A stretch of 64,000 nt of DNA, from the NCBI GenBank assembly GCA_007694935.1, contig REES01000139.1, positions 22,593-86,592 on the forward strand. Reading direction: 5' to 3'. Shown here in pieces: positions 35,987 through 44,890 of the stretch. The notes under the pieces are model-generated. The model ran no database searches and had not been told where the DNA came from. It was given only the letters and a program-made list of their open reading frames with translations. Both the position numbers and the translations under genes were made by a program. The first letter of the stretch is position 1; each line of letters opens with the position of its first letter. This DNA comes from Rhodospirillales bacterium. Its GTDB lineage: Bacteria > Pseudomonadota > Alphaproteobacteria > Rhodospirillales > Defluviicoccaceae.

Positions 35987-37378
35987 GTGCCCCGGCTTCA
36001 TGTCCGTTTTGCGATTCTCGGCCTTGCTGTGGCCGTCATGCTGCTCGGCGTCACCTGGCCGGGCGCCCGCGCCCAGGTGTTCCAACCGGACAGCTTCACC
36101 CTCGACAACGGCCTCCGGGTGGTGGTGGTGTCCGACCACCGCATCCCGGTGGTCACGCACATGGTGTGGTACGGCGTCGGCGCCGCCCACGAACCGCCCG
36201 GGTTCTCCGGCATCGCCCATTTTCTCGAGCACATGATGTTCAAGGGAACGGAGACGGTCGAACCCGGGGTGTTCTCCCGCCAGGTGGCTCGGGTCGGCGG
36301 CCGGGAGAACGCCTTCACCTCCTATGATTTCACCGGCTACTTCCAGACCATCGCCCGGGAGCACCTGGAGATGGTCATGGAGCTGGAAGCCGACCGGATG
36401 ACCAACCTCACGATCACTCTCGAGCAGGTGGAGGTCGAGCGTCAGGTGATCCTGGAAGAACGCCGCCAGCGGGTCGACAACAACCCATCCGCCATTTTGG
36501 CTGAGCTGGCCGATGCGGCCCTGTTCCTCAACGCGCCCTATCGGCGCCCGGTGATCGGCTGGGAGCATGAGATCGAGGCGATCGGCCTCGACGACCTGCT
36601 CGCCTTCTACCGGCAATGGTACACGCCCGCCAACGCCGTGCTGGTGGTGGTGGGAGACATCACCGCCGAGGAGCTTGGGCCCATGGCCGAGCGGCACTAC
36701 GGCGCGATACCCGCCGCTGACACGCCCACCTGGCAGATCCAAAAGGAACCCCCGCAGGCCGGCCCGCGGCACGCCAAGCTGTTCGATGCACGGGTGCAGG
36801 AGCCGGCCTGGAGCCGCACCTACCTGGCGCCCGGCTATCTCTCCGGCGTCAGTGCCGGCGAAAAACCCGATCCGGAGCGCTTCGCCTACCCGCTGCAGGT
36901 GGCGGCGCGCATCCTCGGTACCGGACCGACCAGCCGGCTGTACCAGCGGCTGGTGGTGACCGAGGGACTCGCCGTGTCGGCCGGCGCGTCCTACAGCCCT
37001 TCGGTGCTGGGGCCGGCCCGCTTCGTGGTGTTCGCCCGGCCGCGCCCCGGCGTGTCATTGGAGGACCTCGACGCAGCGGTCGATGCGATCCTGGCGGAGA
37101 CCGTCGACGGAGGTTTCTCCGAGGAGGAGGTGGACAGGGCCAAGCGCCGCATGCTGGCCGACGCCGTGTACGCGCGCGATTCCGTCGGTACGGCTGCCCA
37201 GGTGCTGGGGCAGGCTCTGGTGATCGGCCTGACCGCCGAGGACGTGGAGGCCTGGCCGGAGCGGATCGACCGGGTCACGGCGGAGCAGGCGCGCATTGCC
37301 CTGGAGTCGGTCATCGATCGCAATCGGTCGGTCACCACTTGGCTGCGGCCGGACCCCGAACCGGCACCGGCGTTGTGA
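35987..37378 (+). CDS. M16-family zinc metalloprotease (catalytic subunit type)
   Basis: About 463 residues from GTG 35987, preceded by GTGGAGTG and followed by a signal peptide (FAILGLAVAVMLLGVTWPGARAQ). The inverted zinc motif HxxEH is intact: His78-Phe-Leu-Glu81-His82 in GIAHFLEHMMFKGTE, with the downstream Glu in ELEADRMTNL. Members act as periplasmic processing peptidases and usually pair with a non-catalytic M16 subunit. That partner is the next gene, 11 bp downstream. Confidence 0.94.
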   Translation: MPRLHVRFAILGLAVAVMLLGVTWPGARAQVFQPDSFTLDNGLRVVVVSDHRIPVVTHMVWYGVGAAHEPPGFSGIAHFLEHMMFKGTETVEPGVFSRQVARVGGRENAFTSYDFTGYFQTIAREHLEMVMELEADRMTNLTITLEQVEVERQVILEERRQRVDNNPSAILAELADAALFLNAPYRRPVIGWEHEIEAIGLDDLLAFYRQWYTPANAVLVVVGDITAEELGPMAERHYGAIPAADTPTWQIQKEPPQAGPRHAKLFDARVQEPAWSRTYLAPGYLSGVSAGEKPDPERFAYPLQVAARILGTGPTSRLYQRLVVTEGLAVSAGASYSPSVLGPARFVVFARPRPGVSLEDLDAAVDAILAETVDGGFSEEEVDRAKRRMLADAVYARDSVGTAAQVLGQALVIGLTAEDVEAWPERIDRVTAEQARIALESVIDRNRSVTTWLRPDPEPAPAL

Positions 37379-37389
37379 CCAGGGGCACG

Positions 37390-38739
37390 ATGATGATGCA
37401 AGGCCGCCTCACCCCACTTCTGCTCAACCCTCTTCTGCTCGCCTTGGCGGTTGTACTGCTGATCGCCGCACCCGCGCGTGCAGAAACCGTCACGGTGCAG
37501 CGGGTCATTGTCAACGACCTGGAGGCGTGGCTGGTGGAGGATCACGCCAACCCGCTGATCACGGTCCATGTCGCCTTCCGCGGCGGGGCTGCCGCGGACC
37601 CTGACGCCAAGGCGGGACTGGCGCGGATGACCGCCGCGCTGCTCACCGAGGGTGCCGGCGAGCTCGACTCCCAAGCCTTCCAGCTCCGCCTCGAAGACCT
37701 CGCCGTCCGGCTCAACGCCGCCGCCGGCCAGGATACCGTCAACCTCACCCTGCAGACCCTGCGGCCGGTGCGGGAGGATGCCTTCGCCCTGATGCGCTTG
37801 GCGCTTGCCGAACCGCGGTTCGATGCGGAACCGGTCGAGCGGGTGCGGAGCCAGATGCAGGCGGCGGTGCGCCGTGCCAGCGAGAATCCCGGCGCGGAAG
37901 CAAGCCGCCTGTTCAATGCCGAACTGTTTCCCGATCACCCCTATGGCCGCCCATCCTCCGGCACGGAGGAGTCCCTGGCGGCGATCGAGGATTCCGACCT
38001 TCGCGATTTCGTCGCGAGCCGGCTGGCCCGGGACGTGATGGTCATTGGCGTTGTCGGTGCCATCACGCCGGATGAACTCCGGCCGTTGCTGCAAGCGACC
38101 TTCGGTGCGCTGCCGGCCGAGTCGGCGCCGGCCGACGTTGCGAGCGTCGAGCCGGCAGCGGACGGCCGCACCGTCGTGGTCGATCGGCCGTTTCCCCAGA
38201 GCACCATCGTGTTCGGTCAGCCGGGCATCGCCCGCGACCATCCCGACTACTACGCTGCCCTGGTGGTCAACCATGTCCTCGGCGGCGGCACTTTCGTCTC
38301 CCGCCTTTTCCATGAAGTGCGGGAGGAGCGGGGACTGGCCTACTCGGTTCACACCAGCCTGGTCCCCCTCGACCGCTCGGCCTTGCTGGTGGGGCGGGCC
38401 GCTACCGCCAACCCCCGTGCCGGAGAGACCATCTCCGTGATCCGCGAGGCGTGGCGGCGCATGGCCGAGGATGGCCTGGACGCCGAGGAGGTCAACGAGG
38501 CCAAGACCTACCTCACCGGCTCGTTCCCGCTCCGCTTCACCTCGAGCGACCGTATCGCCGGAATCCTGGCGTCGATGCAGCTCCAAGGCCTCGGCCTGGA
38601 TTACCTGCAACGCCGGAATGCGCTGGTGGAGGCGGTGACCGTCGACGACGCCAACCGGGTCGCCCGCGCGCTGCTGCAGCCCGATCGGCTGACCACGCTG
38701 GTGCTGGGTCAGCCGGAAGGGGTCGGGACCACCCACTGA
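37390..38739 (+). CDS. M16-family protein lacking the zinc motif (partner subunit)
   Basis: About 449 residues from ATG 37390 (three consecutive ATGs). A signal peptide (LLALAVVLLIAAPARA) is followed by an M16 fold (ITVHVAFRGGAAADPDAKAGLARM...). Where HxxEH should be it reads GLARMTAALLTEGA, so the zinc ligands are gone. The C-terminal half keeps the M16 pattern YYAALVVNHVLGGGTFVSRLFHEVREERGLAYSV. By analogy with other M16 pairs it forms the substrate-binding half of a heterodimer with the upstream catalytic protein. Confidence 0.93.
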   Translation: MMMQGRLTPLLLNPLLLALAVVLLIAAPARAETVTVQRVIVNDLEAWLVEDHANPLITVHVAFRGGAAADPDAKAGLARMTAALLTEGAGELDSQAFQLRLEDLAVRLNAAAGQDTVNLTLQTLRPVREDAFALMRLALAEPRFDAEPVERVRSQMQAAVRRASENPGAEASRLFNAELFPDHPYGRPSSGTEESLAAIEDSDLRDFVASRLARDVMVIGVVGAITPDELRPLLQATFGALPAESAPADVASVEPAADGRTVVVDRPFPQSTIVFGQPGIARDHPDYYAALVVNHVLGGGTFVSRLFHEVREERGLAYSVHTSLVPLDRSALLVGRAATANPRAGETISVIREAWRRMAEDGLDAEEVNEAKTYLTGSFPLRFTSSDRIAGILASMQLQGLGLDYLQRRNALVEAVTVDDANRVARALLQPDRLTTLVLGQPEGVGTTH

Positions 38740-38797
38740 CTCCTGCGACAGGCGGGCCGCCGAGCAACCGCTAACAACCGCGCCCGGCGGTTCCCCC

Positions 38798-39145
38798 TTA
38801 CTGCACGTCCTCGGCAGTGGCCAAACGCTCGCCGGTGCGTTCTGTCACGGCGCCGGACTCGTACAGGGTCGCCGGCCCCAGCTCGTTGAAGTGGAACAGC
38901 TCGAACGCCCGATGGCCGTTGTAGTCCAGCACCCGGAGATCGTCGCTCTGATGCACGTCCTGTTGCACCAGGGCGAAATGCTTTCCGTAGCGTTGCTGGG
39001 CGAGTTCGATTGGCACTTCATAGGCGACGAATTTGGTGATCCCCTTGCTCTCGAGCTTGCTCAAGAGACCGGGCGCCGTCGGCGACTGATAGGATGTGAG
39101 AATCACCAATGGCCCGCCGCCCGTCAGCATCAGGATCGCTTTCAT
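38798..39145 (-). CDS. Conserved small protein, function unknown
   Basis: 115 residues from ATG 39145 (MKAILMLTGGGPLVILTSY), with GGAGGAACACATC placing a strong ribosome site before it. The protein is soluble, with no signal peptide, and includes the segments FVAYEVPIELAQQRYGKHF and LRVLDYNGHRAFELFHFNELG. I recognise it only as a conserved alphaproteobacterial hypothetical. It is divergent from phaC, sharing the 255-bp control region, which hints at a PHA-related or carbon-storage context. Codon use matches its neighbours. Confidence 0.75.
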   Translation of the reverse strand: MKAILMLTGGGPLVILTSYQSPTAPGLLSKLESKGITKFVAYEVPIELAQQRYGKHFALVQQDVHQSDDLRVLDYNGHRAFELFHFNELGPATLYESGAVTERTGERLATAEDVQ

Positions 39146-39320
39146 GATGTGTTCCTCCGCCCGTTGTCGATGCGCCCAATGGCGCAGGACCTCATCCTGA
39201 ATCGTTAGAGATAGTCGGTCCGACGACGTCCGACCACCACGCCCGGTCGGTTTCTTGGCGGTTGCCGGAGCCGCCGGTGGAGCCCGTGCGGGCGGTCCTG
39301 GCGCATGCCCTTCGCAACAA

Positions 39321-39335
39321 TTGTGCAATGCAACA
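39321..39335. promoter_or_regulatory. Candidate regulator site upstream of phaC
   Basis: TTGTGCAATGCAACA contains two TGCA palindromes in TGCAATGCA (39324-39332) immediately upstream of the predicted phaC -35. TGC/GCA-rich motifs of this kind are bound by PhaR-type PHA regulators in some alphaproteobacteria. The match is loose and the regulator gene is not in the window, so this is only a candidate. Confidence 0.3.
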
Positions 39336-39342
39336 TGAGCCC

Positions 39343-39371
39343 TTAACGGCGGCGCCGAAACAAGGTACACT
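39343..39371 (+). promoter_or_regulatory. Candidate phaC promoter
   Basis: TTAACG (39343-39348) and TACACT (39366-39371) with a 17-bp spacer resemble sigma-70 elements. A start near 39378 would leave a short leader containing the ribosome site TTGGAGCG before ATG 39401. Confidence 0.45.
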
Positions 39372-39400
39372 GCCGGCATGGAAAAATTGGAGCGATAGCG

Positions 39401-41257
39401 ATGAATGATCGCGTTGAAACCCTCGAGCGTCCGGCTGTCGCCGGCGCCACCCCGGCGGTTCCCCTGGAGCGCCAGATCACGGCGATTGCGCCGGCTGCCC
39501 CCCGCCGGCGAGAGAGTGACCGTGCTCTCCTGGAATCCGAGTCCCTGGAAAACATCGACCGCCTGGTCAATGCGACCCTGGCGCCGCTGACCTTCGGCCT
39601 GTCGCCGGTGACCCTGCAACTGGCCTACCTGGACTGGCTGGTTCACTTGGCGGCATCACCCGGCAAGCAGTACCTCCTGGGCGAGAAGGTCTTGCGCAAG
39701 ACCATGCGCTATCTCGAGTTCCTCGCCCGATGCGCCCGGGATCCGGAAGCCGAGCCATGCATCGACCCGTTGCCGCAGGACCGTCGCTTCCGCGCTGAAG
39801 CGTGGCAGCGACTGCCCTACAAGGCGATCTATCAGGCGTTCCTGCTGCACCAGCAGTGGTGGTACAACGCGACGACCGGCGTCCGTGGCGTGTCGCGGCA
39901 CCACGAGTCCTTGGTCGAATTCTTTGCACGGCAATACCTGGACATGCTGGCGCCGGCCAACAGCCCGTGGCTCAACCCGGAAATCCAGTCGGCGACGGTG
40001 ACGGAAGGCGGGGCCAACCTGCTGCGCGGCACCTGGAACTTCTGGCAGGACATGGGCCGGAAACTTCGCGACGAGCCCCCGGTCGGAGCGGAAAACTATC
40101 GGGTCGGCCATGAGTTGGCGATCACGCCAGGCAAGGTCGTGTTTCGCAATCGCCTTATTGAACTCATTCAGTACAGCCCCACAACAGATAAGGTCCAGCG
40201 CGAACCCGTTCTGATGATTTCCGCCTGGATGATGAAATACTACATCATGGACCTGCAGCCGGACGATTCCATGGTCAAATACCTGGTCGACCGTGGTCAC
40301 ACGGTGTTCATGATCTCGTGGAAGAATCCGGGCTCAGAAGATCGTGACCTCGGCATGGAGGATTACCGCCGCCTCGGTGTCATGGCCGCGCTCGACGCCA
40401 TCGGCGAGATCGTTCCCGAGCAAAAGATCCACGCCGTCGGCTACTGCCTCGGCGGCATTCTCCTGACCATCGCCGCTGCCACCATGGCGCGGGACGGGGA
40501 CGAGCGCTTGGCGAGCCTCTCCTTGTTGACGACACTCACGGATTTCACCGAAGTGGGTGAAATGGCCGTGTTCATGGATACGAGCCAGATTGCCTACATG
40601 GAAGACATGATGTGGCAGCGCGGCTACCTTGAGCCTAAGATGTCACTCGGCAGCTTCCAGCTCCTGCGCTCCCGCGACCTGATCTGGTCCAAGATGGTCC
40701 GCGAATACTACCTCGGCAATCGCGAACCGATGAACGACCTGATGGCCTGGAATGCCGACGGTACTCGCATGCCGCACCGCCAGCATTCCGAGCTGCTGCG
40801 TCGCCTGTACCACGACAACCAGCTTTTCCAGGGACGGTACATGGTGGAGGGACGGCCGATCTCGATCAGCAGCATCCATGTGCCGATGTTCGTCGTGGCT
40901 GCGTCCCGCGACCACGTGGCCCCGTGGCAATCGGTGTACAAGATCCATCTGCAGAGCGATGCCTGCGAACTCACCTTCGTGCTGGCCAGCGGCGGCCACA
41001 ACGTCGGCATCATCGCGGTGCCGGGTGAACCGAAGGCGAGCTATCAAATGGCCACCTGCTACCCCCGGGAAAGCTTCCCCGATGCCGACAACTGGGAGGC
41101 CACGACGCCCCGGGAAAAGGGATCCTGGTGGCCGGCTTGGCAGAAGTGGCTGGAGGAAAGGTCCTCGGGACGGGTGGCACCGCCGACCATGGGTGCCGCC
41201 GACCGCGGCCTGCCGCCGCTGGCCGATGCGCCCGGCAGCTTCGTGCTGATGCAGTAG
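39401..41257 (+). CDS. phaC: Class I poly(3-hydroxyalkanoate) synthase
   Basis: This 618-residue alpha/beta-hydrolase-fold enzyme polymerises (R)-3-hydroxyacyl-CoA into PHA at the granule surface. It has the N-terminal synthase domain with RGVSRHHESLVEFFARQYLDM and GGANLLRGTWNFWQDM. The catalytic Cys is about residue 349 in the lipase-like box VGYCLGGIL, the Asp is in ASRDHVAPWQSVYK and the His in LASGGHNVGI. Its length and single-gene setting indicate class I (no phaE/phaR subunit gene adjacent). The archease gene starts 13 bp after its stop, an unusual neighbour. Confidence 0.97.
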   Translation: MNDRVETLERPAVAGATPAVPLERQITAIAPAAPRRRESDRALLESESLENIDRLVNATLAPLTFGLSPVTLQLAYLDWLVHLAASPGKQYLLGEKVLRKTMRYLEFLARCARDPEAEPCIDPLPQDRRFRAEAWQRLPYKAIYQAFLLHQQWWYNATTGVRGVSRHHESLVEFFARQYLDMLAPANSPWLNPEIQSATVTEGGANLLRGTWNFWQDMGRKLRDEPPVGAENYRVGHELAITPGKVVFRNRLIELIQYSPTTDKVQREPVLMISAWMMKYYIMDLQPDDSMVKYLVDRGHTVFMISWKNPGSEDRDLGMEDYRRLGVMAALDAIGEIVPEQKIHAVGYCLGGILLTIAAATMARDGDERLASLSLLTTLTDFTEVGEMAVFMDTSQIAYMEDMMWQRGYLEPKMSLGSFQLLRSRDLIWSKMVREYYLGNREPMNDLMAWNADGTRMPHRQHSELLRRLYHDNQLFQGRYMVEGRPISISSIHVPMFVVAASRDHVAPWQSVYKIHLQSDACELTFVLASGGHNVGIIAVPGEPKASYQMATCYPRESFPDADNWEATTPREKGSWWPAWQKWLEERSSGRVAPPTMGAADRGLPPLADAPGSFVLMQ

Positions 41258-41269
41258 GGCCGGTGCTTG

Positions 41270-41707
41270 GTGGAGCGACATCGGGACCGGGACGACCGCG
41301 GCTGGGAGCATTTCGAGCACGGTGCCGACGTCGGCATCCGCGGCTTCGGCCCCACCGTCGAGATCGCGTTCGAGCAGGCGGCGCTCGCTCTGGTCGCGGT
41401 CGTTGCCGATCCGGAGACGGTGCGGCCGGAAACCGCTGTCGAGTTCGCCTGCCGGGCGCCCGACACCGAGATCCTGCTGGTGGACTGGCTGAACATCCTC
41501 GTCTACGAGATGGCGACCCGGGGCATGCTGTTCGGCGCCTTCGACGTCCGCATCCGGGGCACCCGTCTGTACGCCACCGCGCGCGGGGAGCGGGTCGACG
41601 TCGCCCGCCATGCCCCGATGGTGGAGGTCAAGGGTGCCACCTTCACGGCCCTCCGCGTCGCCAAGGATGACGGGCGGTGGGTCGCCCAGTGCGTGGTCGA
41701 CGTCTGA
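41270..41707 (+). CDS. Archease
   Basis: About 145 residues from GTG 41270 (a TTG one codon earlier is possible). Archease activates multiple turnover and NTP use of the RNA ligase RtcB. Family features seen are the N-terminal metal-site motif [14 protein letters not shown], the AFEQAALAL helix, the [16 protein letters not shown] segment and the C-terminal [13 protein letters not shown] and VVDV strands. rtcB follows on the same strand, supporting the call. The gene overlaps no other and trails phaC by 13 bp. Confidence 0.93.
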   Translation: MERHRDRDDRGWEHFEHGADVGIRGFGPTVEIAFEQAALALVAVVADPETVRPETAVEFACRAPDTEILLVDWLNILVYEMATRGMLFGAFDVRIRGTRLYATARGERVDVARHAPMVEVKGATFTALRVAKDDGRWVAQCVVDV

Positions 41708-41830
41708 TCGGGCCCGTCGGGCGGCGACGGCCGCAGCATCGGTTGATCTCACTCGGGTCGCGGATACGTCTGTAGAGAGCGATGGTCAAAGTGGCCGGCT
41801 CCAACGCGCTACGGAGTGACGAGCATAACC

Positions 41831-43276
41831 ATGAGCACCATGACCGCATCGGGCCTCAGGCCGATCCGCCGTTCGGACCAGGAGTGGGAGATCCCGCGCC
41901 AAGGCGACATGCGGGTCCCGGCGGTGCTGTTCGCCACCGCCGAGCTGATCGAGGCGATGGAGGACAAGGTGTTCGAGCAGGCCGCCAACGTTGCCACCCT
42001 GCCGGGGATCATCGGTGCCTCGTTCGCCATGCCGGATGCCCATTGGGGCTACGGCTTCCCTATCGGCGGCGTCGCTGCGTTCGATCCTGACGAAGGCGGC
42101 ATCATCTCCATGGGCGGGGTCGGGTTCGACATCTCTTGCGGGGTGCGGACGCTGCTGACGGGCGTATCGGCGGATGACATCATGGCCCGTCAGAAGGAGC
42201 TGGCCGACGCCCTGCTGCGTCACATCCCGGCCGGTCTCGGCAGCACCGGCGCCATCACCCTGGACCCGGCGGAGATGGATGCGATGCTGGCCGGCGGCGC
42301 GCGCTGGGCGGTGGCCCGCGGCTGGGGCGAGGCCGCCGATCTGGAACGGACCGAGGAGCGGGGCTGCATGGCCGATGCCCGGTCCGAGTTCGTCTCCGCC
42401 AAGGCCAAGGAGCGCCAGAAGCGGGAAATGGGCACCCTCGGCTCCGGCAACCACTATCTCGAGGTGCAGCGCGTCGCCGAGGTGTTGGACCCGGCCGCAG
42501 CCGAGGTCTATGGCCTTCACCTGGGTGATGCCGTCGTCACCATCCACTGCGGTTCCCGCGGGCTCGGCCATCAGATCGGCACCGAGGCGCTCCGGGAGAT
42601 GGTCGCAACCGCGGACCGGTACGGCATCCGCGTGCCGGACCGGGAACTTGCCTGCGCCCCCGTCCACTCGGAAGCGGGCCGGCACTACCTGGGGGCGATG
42701 CGCGCCGCCATCAACTGCGCGCTGGCCAACCGCCAGATCATCACGCACCTGACACGGGAGGTGTTCGCCACGGTGCTGCCGGCGGCCCGGCTCGACCAGC
42801 TCTATGACGTGTCCCACAACACCTGCAAGGTCGAAGAGCATGAGGTGGATGGCCGCCCTCGCAACCTGTACGTCCACCGCAAAGGGGCGACCCGGGCCTT
42901 CGGACCCGGCCATCCGGACGTGCCGGAGGCGCTGCGGAGTGCCGGGCAGCCGGTGCTGATCGGCGGCACCATGGGCACCGCATCCTACGTGCTGCGGGGA
43001 ACCACCGAGGGGATGGGCAAGGCGTTCGGCTCGGCCTGCCACGGCGCCGGCCGGGCCCTGTCCCGTCGGGCCGCCGGCAAGCGCTGGTACGGCCGGCAGA
43101 TAATCGACCAGCTCGCAGCGGAAGGCATCATGGTGCGAAGCCATTCCTCCCGGGGCATCGCCGAGGAGGCGCCGGGCGCCTACAAGGACGTCACCGCGGT
43201 GGTGGATGCCGCCGATGCCGCAGGCCTTGCCCGCAAGGTCGTCCGCCTGAGGCCGATGATCTGCATCAAGGGATGA
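41831..43276 (+). CDS. rtcB: RNA-splicing ligase RtcB
   Basis: About 481 residues from ATG 41831; a GTG five codons upstream (41816) is possible. RtcB joins RNA 2',3'-cyclic-phosphate or 3'-phosphate ends to 5'-OH ends using GTP and Mn2+. Motifs are AMPDAHWGYGFPIGGV, the Cys metal ligand in GVGFDISCGVR, the GTLGSGNHYLEV segment and the guanylylated His in CHGAGRALSR. With archease just upstream it makes a complete RNA end-joining pair. There is no adjacent rtcA or rtcR, unlike the enterobacterial operon. It overlaps the DUF72 gene by 4 bp. Confidence 0.97.
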   Translation: MSTMTASGLRPIRRSDQEWEIPRQGDMRVPAVLFATAELIEAMEDKVFEQAANVATLPGIIGASFAMPDAHWGYGFPIGGVAAFDPDEGGIISMGGVGFDISCGVRTLLTGVSADDIMARQKELADALLRHIPAGLGSTGAITLDPAEMDAMLAGGARWAVARGWGEAADLERTEERGCMADARSEFVSAKAKERQKREMGTLGSGNHYLEVQRVAEVLDPAAAEVYGLHLGDAVVTIHCGSRGLGHQIGTEALREMVATADRYGIRVPDRELACAPVHSEAGRHYLGAMRAAINCALANRQIITHLTREVFATVLPAARLDQLYDVSHNTCKVEEHEVDGRPRNLYVHRKGATRAFGPGHPDVPEALRSAGQPVLIGGTMGTASYVLRGTTEGMGKAFGSACHGAGRALSRRAAGKRWYGRQIIDQLAAEGIMVRSHSSRGIAEEAPGAYKDVTAVVDAADAAGLARKVVRLRPMICIKG

Positions 43277-44043
43277 CGGCGGGAACGGCAAAGTCCGGGC
43301 CCGGTGCCCTCCATATCGGTACCAGCGGCTGGGCCTATCGCGGGTGGAAGGAGCACCTCTATAAAGGCGTGCCCCAGCGTTGCTGGCTCGTCCGCTATGC
43401 CGAGGTGTTTCGCGCGGTGGAGGTGAATGCCACGTTCTACCGGCTGATGAAGCCGGAGACGCTGGCCCGCTGGCACGATGAGACACCCGATGATTTCGTG
43501 TTCACCGCCAAGGGGCATCGCGTGGTCACCCACACCCGGAAGCTTCGCGATGTCGGCGATGCGATCCGACGCAGTCGTGACAACATGGGCCCGTTGGCGG
43601 GCAAACTTCGCGTCGTCCTGTGGCAATTGCCCGCAAAATTGGTCAAGGACCTCGATGTCTTGAAGGCCTTCGGCGCGGACATCCGGGAATGGCCGACAGT
43701 CCGCCACGTGTTGGAATTCCGCGACGATACCTGGTTCGACGACGAGGTTCGTGCGGTGCTGGACGAAGCGGGTCTCGGCACCTGCGTTTCCGATTCACCG
43801 CGCTGGCCCCGGTGGGATGCGACCACGGCCGGCATCGGCTATGCCCGACTGCATGGCCATGAGCGCCTGTACGCCTCCTGCTACGGCGCCGAGGGCTTGC
43901 GGCATTGGACGATGGTGGTGCGGGGATGGCTCGATGCGGGGCTCGACGTCCATGTCTATTTCGACAATGACGCCGAGGGTTTCGCGCCCAGCGATGCACA
44001 GTGCCTCGCGACCATGCTGGGCGAAGATGGGAAGGCGGCGTAG
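43273..44043 (+). CDS. DUF72 (YecE-family) protein
   Basis: This 256-residue TIM-barrel-like protein begins with the family motif LHIGTSGWAYRGWKE. It then has the FYRLMKPETLARWHDETPDDFVFTAKGHRVVTHTRKL segment, WQLPAKLVKD, and the C-terminal YVYFDND-like strand (HVYFDNDAEGFAPSDA). The biochemical role of DUF72 is not established. Its start overlaps the rtcB stop (ATGA), so it is translated from the same transcript. Confidence 0.92.
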   Translation: MTAGTAKSGPGALHIGTSGWAYRGWKEHLYKGVPQRCWLVRYAEVFRAVEVNATFYRLMKPETLARWHDETPDDFVFTAKGHRVVTHTRKLRDVGDAIRRSRDNMGPLAGKLRVVLWQLPAKLVKDLDVLKAFGADIREWPTVRHVLEFRDDTWFDDEVRAVLDEAGLGTCVSDSPRWPRWDATTAGIGYARLHGHERLYASCYGAEGLRHWTMVVRGWLDAGLDVHVYFDNDAEGFAPSDAQCLATMLGEDGKAA

Positions 44044-44049
44044 ACAGCG

Positions 44050-44250
44050 ATGGGGCGCTGGCTGATCATCTTCGGTGTCATCCTGATCGTGGCCGGCCTG
44101 CTGTGGCCGGTATTGCAGAAGCTGGGGCTGGGGCGCCTGCCCGGCGACATCATCGTGCAGCGGGAGAACTTCACCCTGTATGTTCCGCTCGGGACCTCCC
44201 TGCTGCTGAGTTTCGTGCTCACCATTATTCTGTGGCTGATCAACCGTTAG
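44050..44250 (+). CDS. DUF2905 small membrane protein
   Basis: This 66-residue protein has two membrane helices (LIIFGVILIVAGLLWPVLQ and a C-terminal LGTSLLLSFVLTIILWLI) joined by a loop with the DUF2905 motif GLGRLPGDIIVQRENFTLYVPLG. Its function is unknown. It begins 6 bp after the DUF72 stop, in the rtcB transcript. Confidence 0.9.
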   Translation: MGRWLIIFGVILIVAGLLWPVLQKLGLGRLPGDIIVQRENFTLYVPLGTSLLLSFVLTIILWLINR

Positions 44251-44277
44251 CCGCACCGAAGGAAAGGACCGTATCGG

Positions 44278-44799
44278 ATGCCCGGGGCCACTGATGAGAC
44301 GGCCGAAGCGCCGGCACCCTTGTCGCTCCACCGGGAGGCGGTTCGCCAGGAGTGGCTGGACTACAACGGCCACATGAACGTGGCTTTCTATGTGCTCGTG
44401 TTCGACCACGCCAGTGACGCGGTACTGGACCATGTCGATCTCGGCACGGCGTACCGCGAGCGGTCGACCGGCTCGGTATTCGTGACCGAGGCCCATGTGA
44501 CCTACGAACAGGAGGCCTCCGCCGGGGATGTGCTTCGCATCGAGAGCCGGATCCTGGGCTTCGACGGCAAGCGGTTCATTCTCTACCATGAGATGTTCCT
44601 CGGCGATGGTGATGCGGTGATCTCGGCCAACGAGGTGATGTGCCTGCACGTTGACCTGACCACCCGTCGAACCGCGCCGATTCCCCCGGCGGCAGCCCAT
44701 CGGCTCGAGCGGCTCTCAGCAGCCCACGCCTGCCTGCCGCGGCCGTTGCGGGCCGGGCGGGCGATCAGCCTCGGCTCCCGCCGCCCCGGCACCGCCTGA
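44278..44799 (+). CDS. Acyl-CoA thioesterase family protein (hot-dog fold)
   Basis: This 173-residue protein has a single hot-dog domain with the 4HBT-type signature EWLDYNGHMNVAFYVLVFDHA, then VFVTEAHVTYEQEASAGDVLRI and VMCLHVDLTTRR. The DYNGHMN motif is typical of thioesterases related to those fused with carnitine dehydrogenases. The substrate cannot be read from sequence. It starts 27 bp after the DUF2905 gene on the same strand, with GGAAAGGACC upstream as ribosome site. Confidence 0.87.
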   Translation: MPGATDETAEAPAPLSLHREAVRQEWLDYNGHMNVAFYVLVFDHASDAVLDHVDLGTAYRERSTGSVFVTEAHVTYEQEASAGDVLRIESRILGFDGKRFILYHEMFLGDGDAVISANEVMCLHVDLTTRRTAPIPPAAAHRLERLSAAHACLPRPLRAGRAISLGSRRPGTA

Positions 44800-44890
44800 C
44801 CCTCCCGTCTATCGGTTTCCAGTTTGGCAACCTTTCGTCGGCAATCTGGAGAATGACATCCCGGACGGGTTTGGCAGTCGGAGGACGCCG

